Below are positions 5,178 to 5,960 of a stretch of DNA of 5,960 nt, piece after piece. A program made the translations under genes and the position numbers. Under the pieces are notes generated by a model. The model saw only the letters and a program-made list of their open reading frames with translations, did not search any database and was not told the DNA's origin. The stretch is from an uncultured Eubacteriales bacterium (GTDB lineage Bacteria > Bacillota_A > Clostridia > Oscillospirales > Oscillospiraceae). The DNA lies in NCBI GenBank assembly GCA_949747935.1, contig CATKHE010000201.1:1-5960 (forward strand), given 5' to 3'. Numbering within the stretch: the stretch's first letter is position 1; every line of letters begins with the position of its first letter.

Positions 5178-5690
5178 GTGACGCATTCCAGGAAAAAATT
5201 AGATCTGGTTGGCCAGCGGTACGGAAGGCTGACGGCACTGGAGCCGGCGGAGAATATCGGGGGACGGACGGCATGGCTGTGCCAGTGTGACTGCGGGCGG
5301 AAAACGGTGGTCAAGACCAGCCATCTGCGCACGGGGCATACCTCCAGCTGCGGCTGCCTCAGCGCAAGGGCCGCGCCGGAGTCCGCGCTGGGCCTGACGT
5401 ATATAGACGGCACCTGTGTAGAGATGCTGGCCGCCAAGACGGTGCGAAAAAATAACACCAGCGGTGTTCCCGGGGTGGACTGGTGGACCTCTAAGAAGCT
5501 GTGGCGGGCCACCATCTGCTTTAAGGGCAGGCGCTATTACCTGGGCGGCTACGCCCGGTTTGAGGACGCGGTCAGAGCCCGGAAGCAGGCCGAGAAGGAG
5601 CTGTTTGATCCGTTTCTGAGGGAGTTTGCCGGAACGGAGGCGGAGCCCGCCCCACAGGCGCGGGACGGGCGGACAGCGCAAAGGAAGTGA
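5178..5690 (+). CDS. AP2-like DNA-binding protein with Cys-rich N-terminal part
   Basis: This is a predicted cytoplasmic DNA-binding protein of 170 residues. The N-terminal part reads KKLDLVGQRYGRLTALEP and then carries a CxCxC...CxC cluster (Cys35, 37, 39, 58, 60), which probably binds zinc and is shared with phage and mobile-element AP2/HNH proteins. Residues about 92-140 resemble an AP2/ERF domain: NNTSGVPGV, a WRA segment, GRRYYLGGY and a helix FEDAVRARKQAEKEL. The tail from about 150 is rich in Ala, Pro and charged residues. No HNH nuclease motif is seen, so a regulatory role is favoured over homing endonuclease. The GTG start was chosen because AGGGAG (5162-5167) lies 10 bases upstream and the family start follows directly. 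An in-frame ATG at 5109 would add 23 residues encoded by the repeat and hairpin and has no good ribosome site. The BTAD-like gene follows after 10 bases, so they form an operon. Confidence 0.82.
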   Translation: MTHSRKKLDLVGQRYGRLTALEPAENIGGRTAWLCQCDCGRKTVVKTSHLRTGHTSSCGCLSARAAPESALGLTYIDGTCVEMLAAKTVRKNNTSGVPGVDWWTSKKLWRATICFKGRRYYLGGYARFEDAVRARKQAEKELFDPFLREFAGTEAEPAPQARDGRTAQRK

Positions 5691-5700
5691 GGAGTGCCGC

Positions 5701-5960
5701 ATGATGAAATCTGAACGGGAAGCGGCGGGAAAGTACGCCGCCGGCGAGGCAAAAGCGGGGGCGGAGCGGGCCGGGCCGGTCATCCGGGTCCGGCTGCTGG
5801 GGGAGTTCTCCCTGTCCTGCGGCGACGCGGTGGTCGGCGATGGGAACAACCGCTCCCATAAGGTGAAGAATCTGCTGGCCTATCTGGTTTATCATCGGGA
5901 CCGCATGGCGCCCGTCGACGAGCTGATCCGCGTTCTGGGGAACGACCGGCGGGACGCCGC
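5701..5960 (+). CDS. BTAD/SARP-like transcriptional regulator, N-terminal part only
   Basis: Only the first 86 codons are inside the window. After a charged, Ala-rich leader (about residues 1-26) the sequence VIRVRLLGEFSLSCGDAVV leads to NNRSHKVKNLLAYLVYHRDR and VDELIRVLG. This is the OmpR-like winged-helix start typical of BTAD/SARP-type regulators common in gut Clostridia, which are usually large activators with TPR-like C-terminal repeats. That C-terminal part cannot be seen here. The ATG at 5701 follows GAGGAG (5689-5694) with a 6-base gap and lies 10 bases after the AP2-like gene, so the two are very likely co-transcribed and coupled. A second ATG at 5704 is an equally possible start. 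The target genes are unknown, but they are often next to such regulators, to the right of this window. Confidence 0.75.
   Translation, partial: MMKSEREAAGKYAAGEAKAGAERAGPVIRVRLLGEFSLSCGDAVVGDGNNRSHKVKNLLAYLVYHRDRMAPVDELIRVLGNDRRDA

Noticed and set aside
1..5960. CRISPR array, tRNA or rRNA genes
   Set aside because: No regularly spaced direct repeats, tRNA-like cloverleaf or rRNA segments were recognised on reading the sequence.

Overview
The window looks like a GC-rich member of the Firmicutes, class Clostridia, probably an Oscillospiraceae-type gut anaerobe (Flavonifractor or Intestinimonas kind of genome). This placement is an inference. It rests on the clustered type II fatty-acid genes ending with a MarR regulator, strong AGGAGG-type ribosome binding sites, sigma-A-type promoters, GC-rich coding sequence, and the pairing of a small serine recombinase with a BTAD/SARP-like regulator.

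Bases 1-3240 are the 3' part of a fatty-acid synthesis (FAS II) operon, all on the + strand: fabD (5' end cut off by the window edge), fabG, fabF and fabZ. FabD loads malonyl groups onto acyl carrier protein, FabF condenses, FabG reduces the keto group and FabZ dehydrates. FabD and fabG overlap by ATGA, and the other gaps are short. The acc genes that often sit between and after fabF and fabZ in Firmicutes are absent here. A MarR-family regulator (3276-3716), probably FabT-like, follows fabZ and has its own excellent promoter overlapping the fabZ stop codon.

Bases 3717-4374 form a 658-base, comparatively AT-rich gap with no convincing gene. It contains a strong rho-independent terminator (about 4262-4301) and, just before the next gene, a plausible promoter.

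Bases 4375-5960 look like an accessory, probably phase-variable regulatory module: a small serine recombinase, an intergenic segment bounded by perfect 17-base inverted repeats, an AP2-like DNA-binding protein with a Cys-rich N-terminal part, and the start of a BTAD/SARP-like regulator that runs off the window. The segment between the repeats (4993-5109) carries a near-consensus promoter that now points away from the AP2 and BTAD genes. Inversion would aim it at them. The most interesting hypothesis in the window is therefore a recombinase-controlled invertible promoter, here in the OFF orientation, driving a two-gene regulatory operon.
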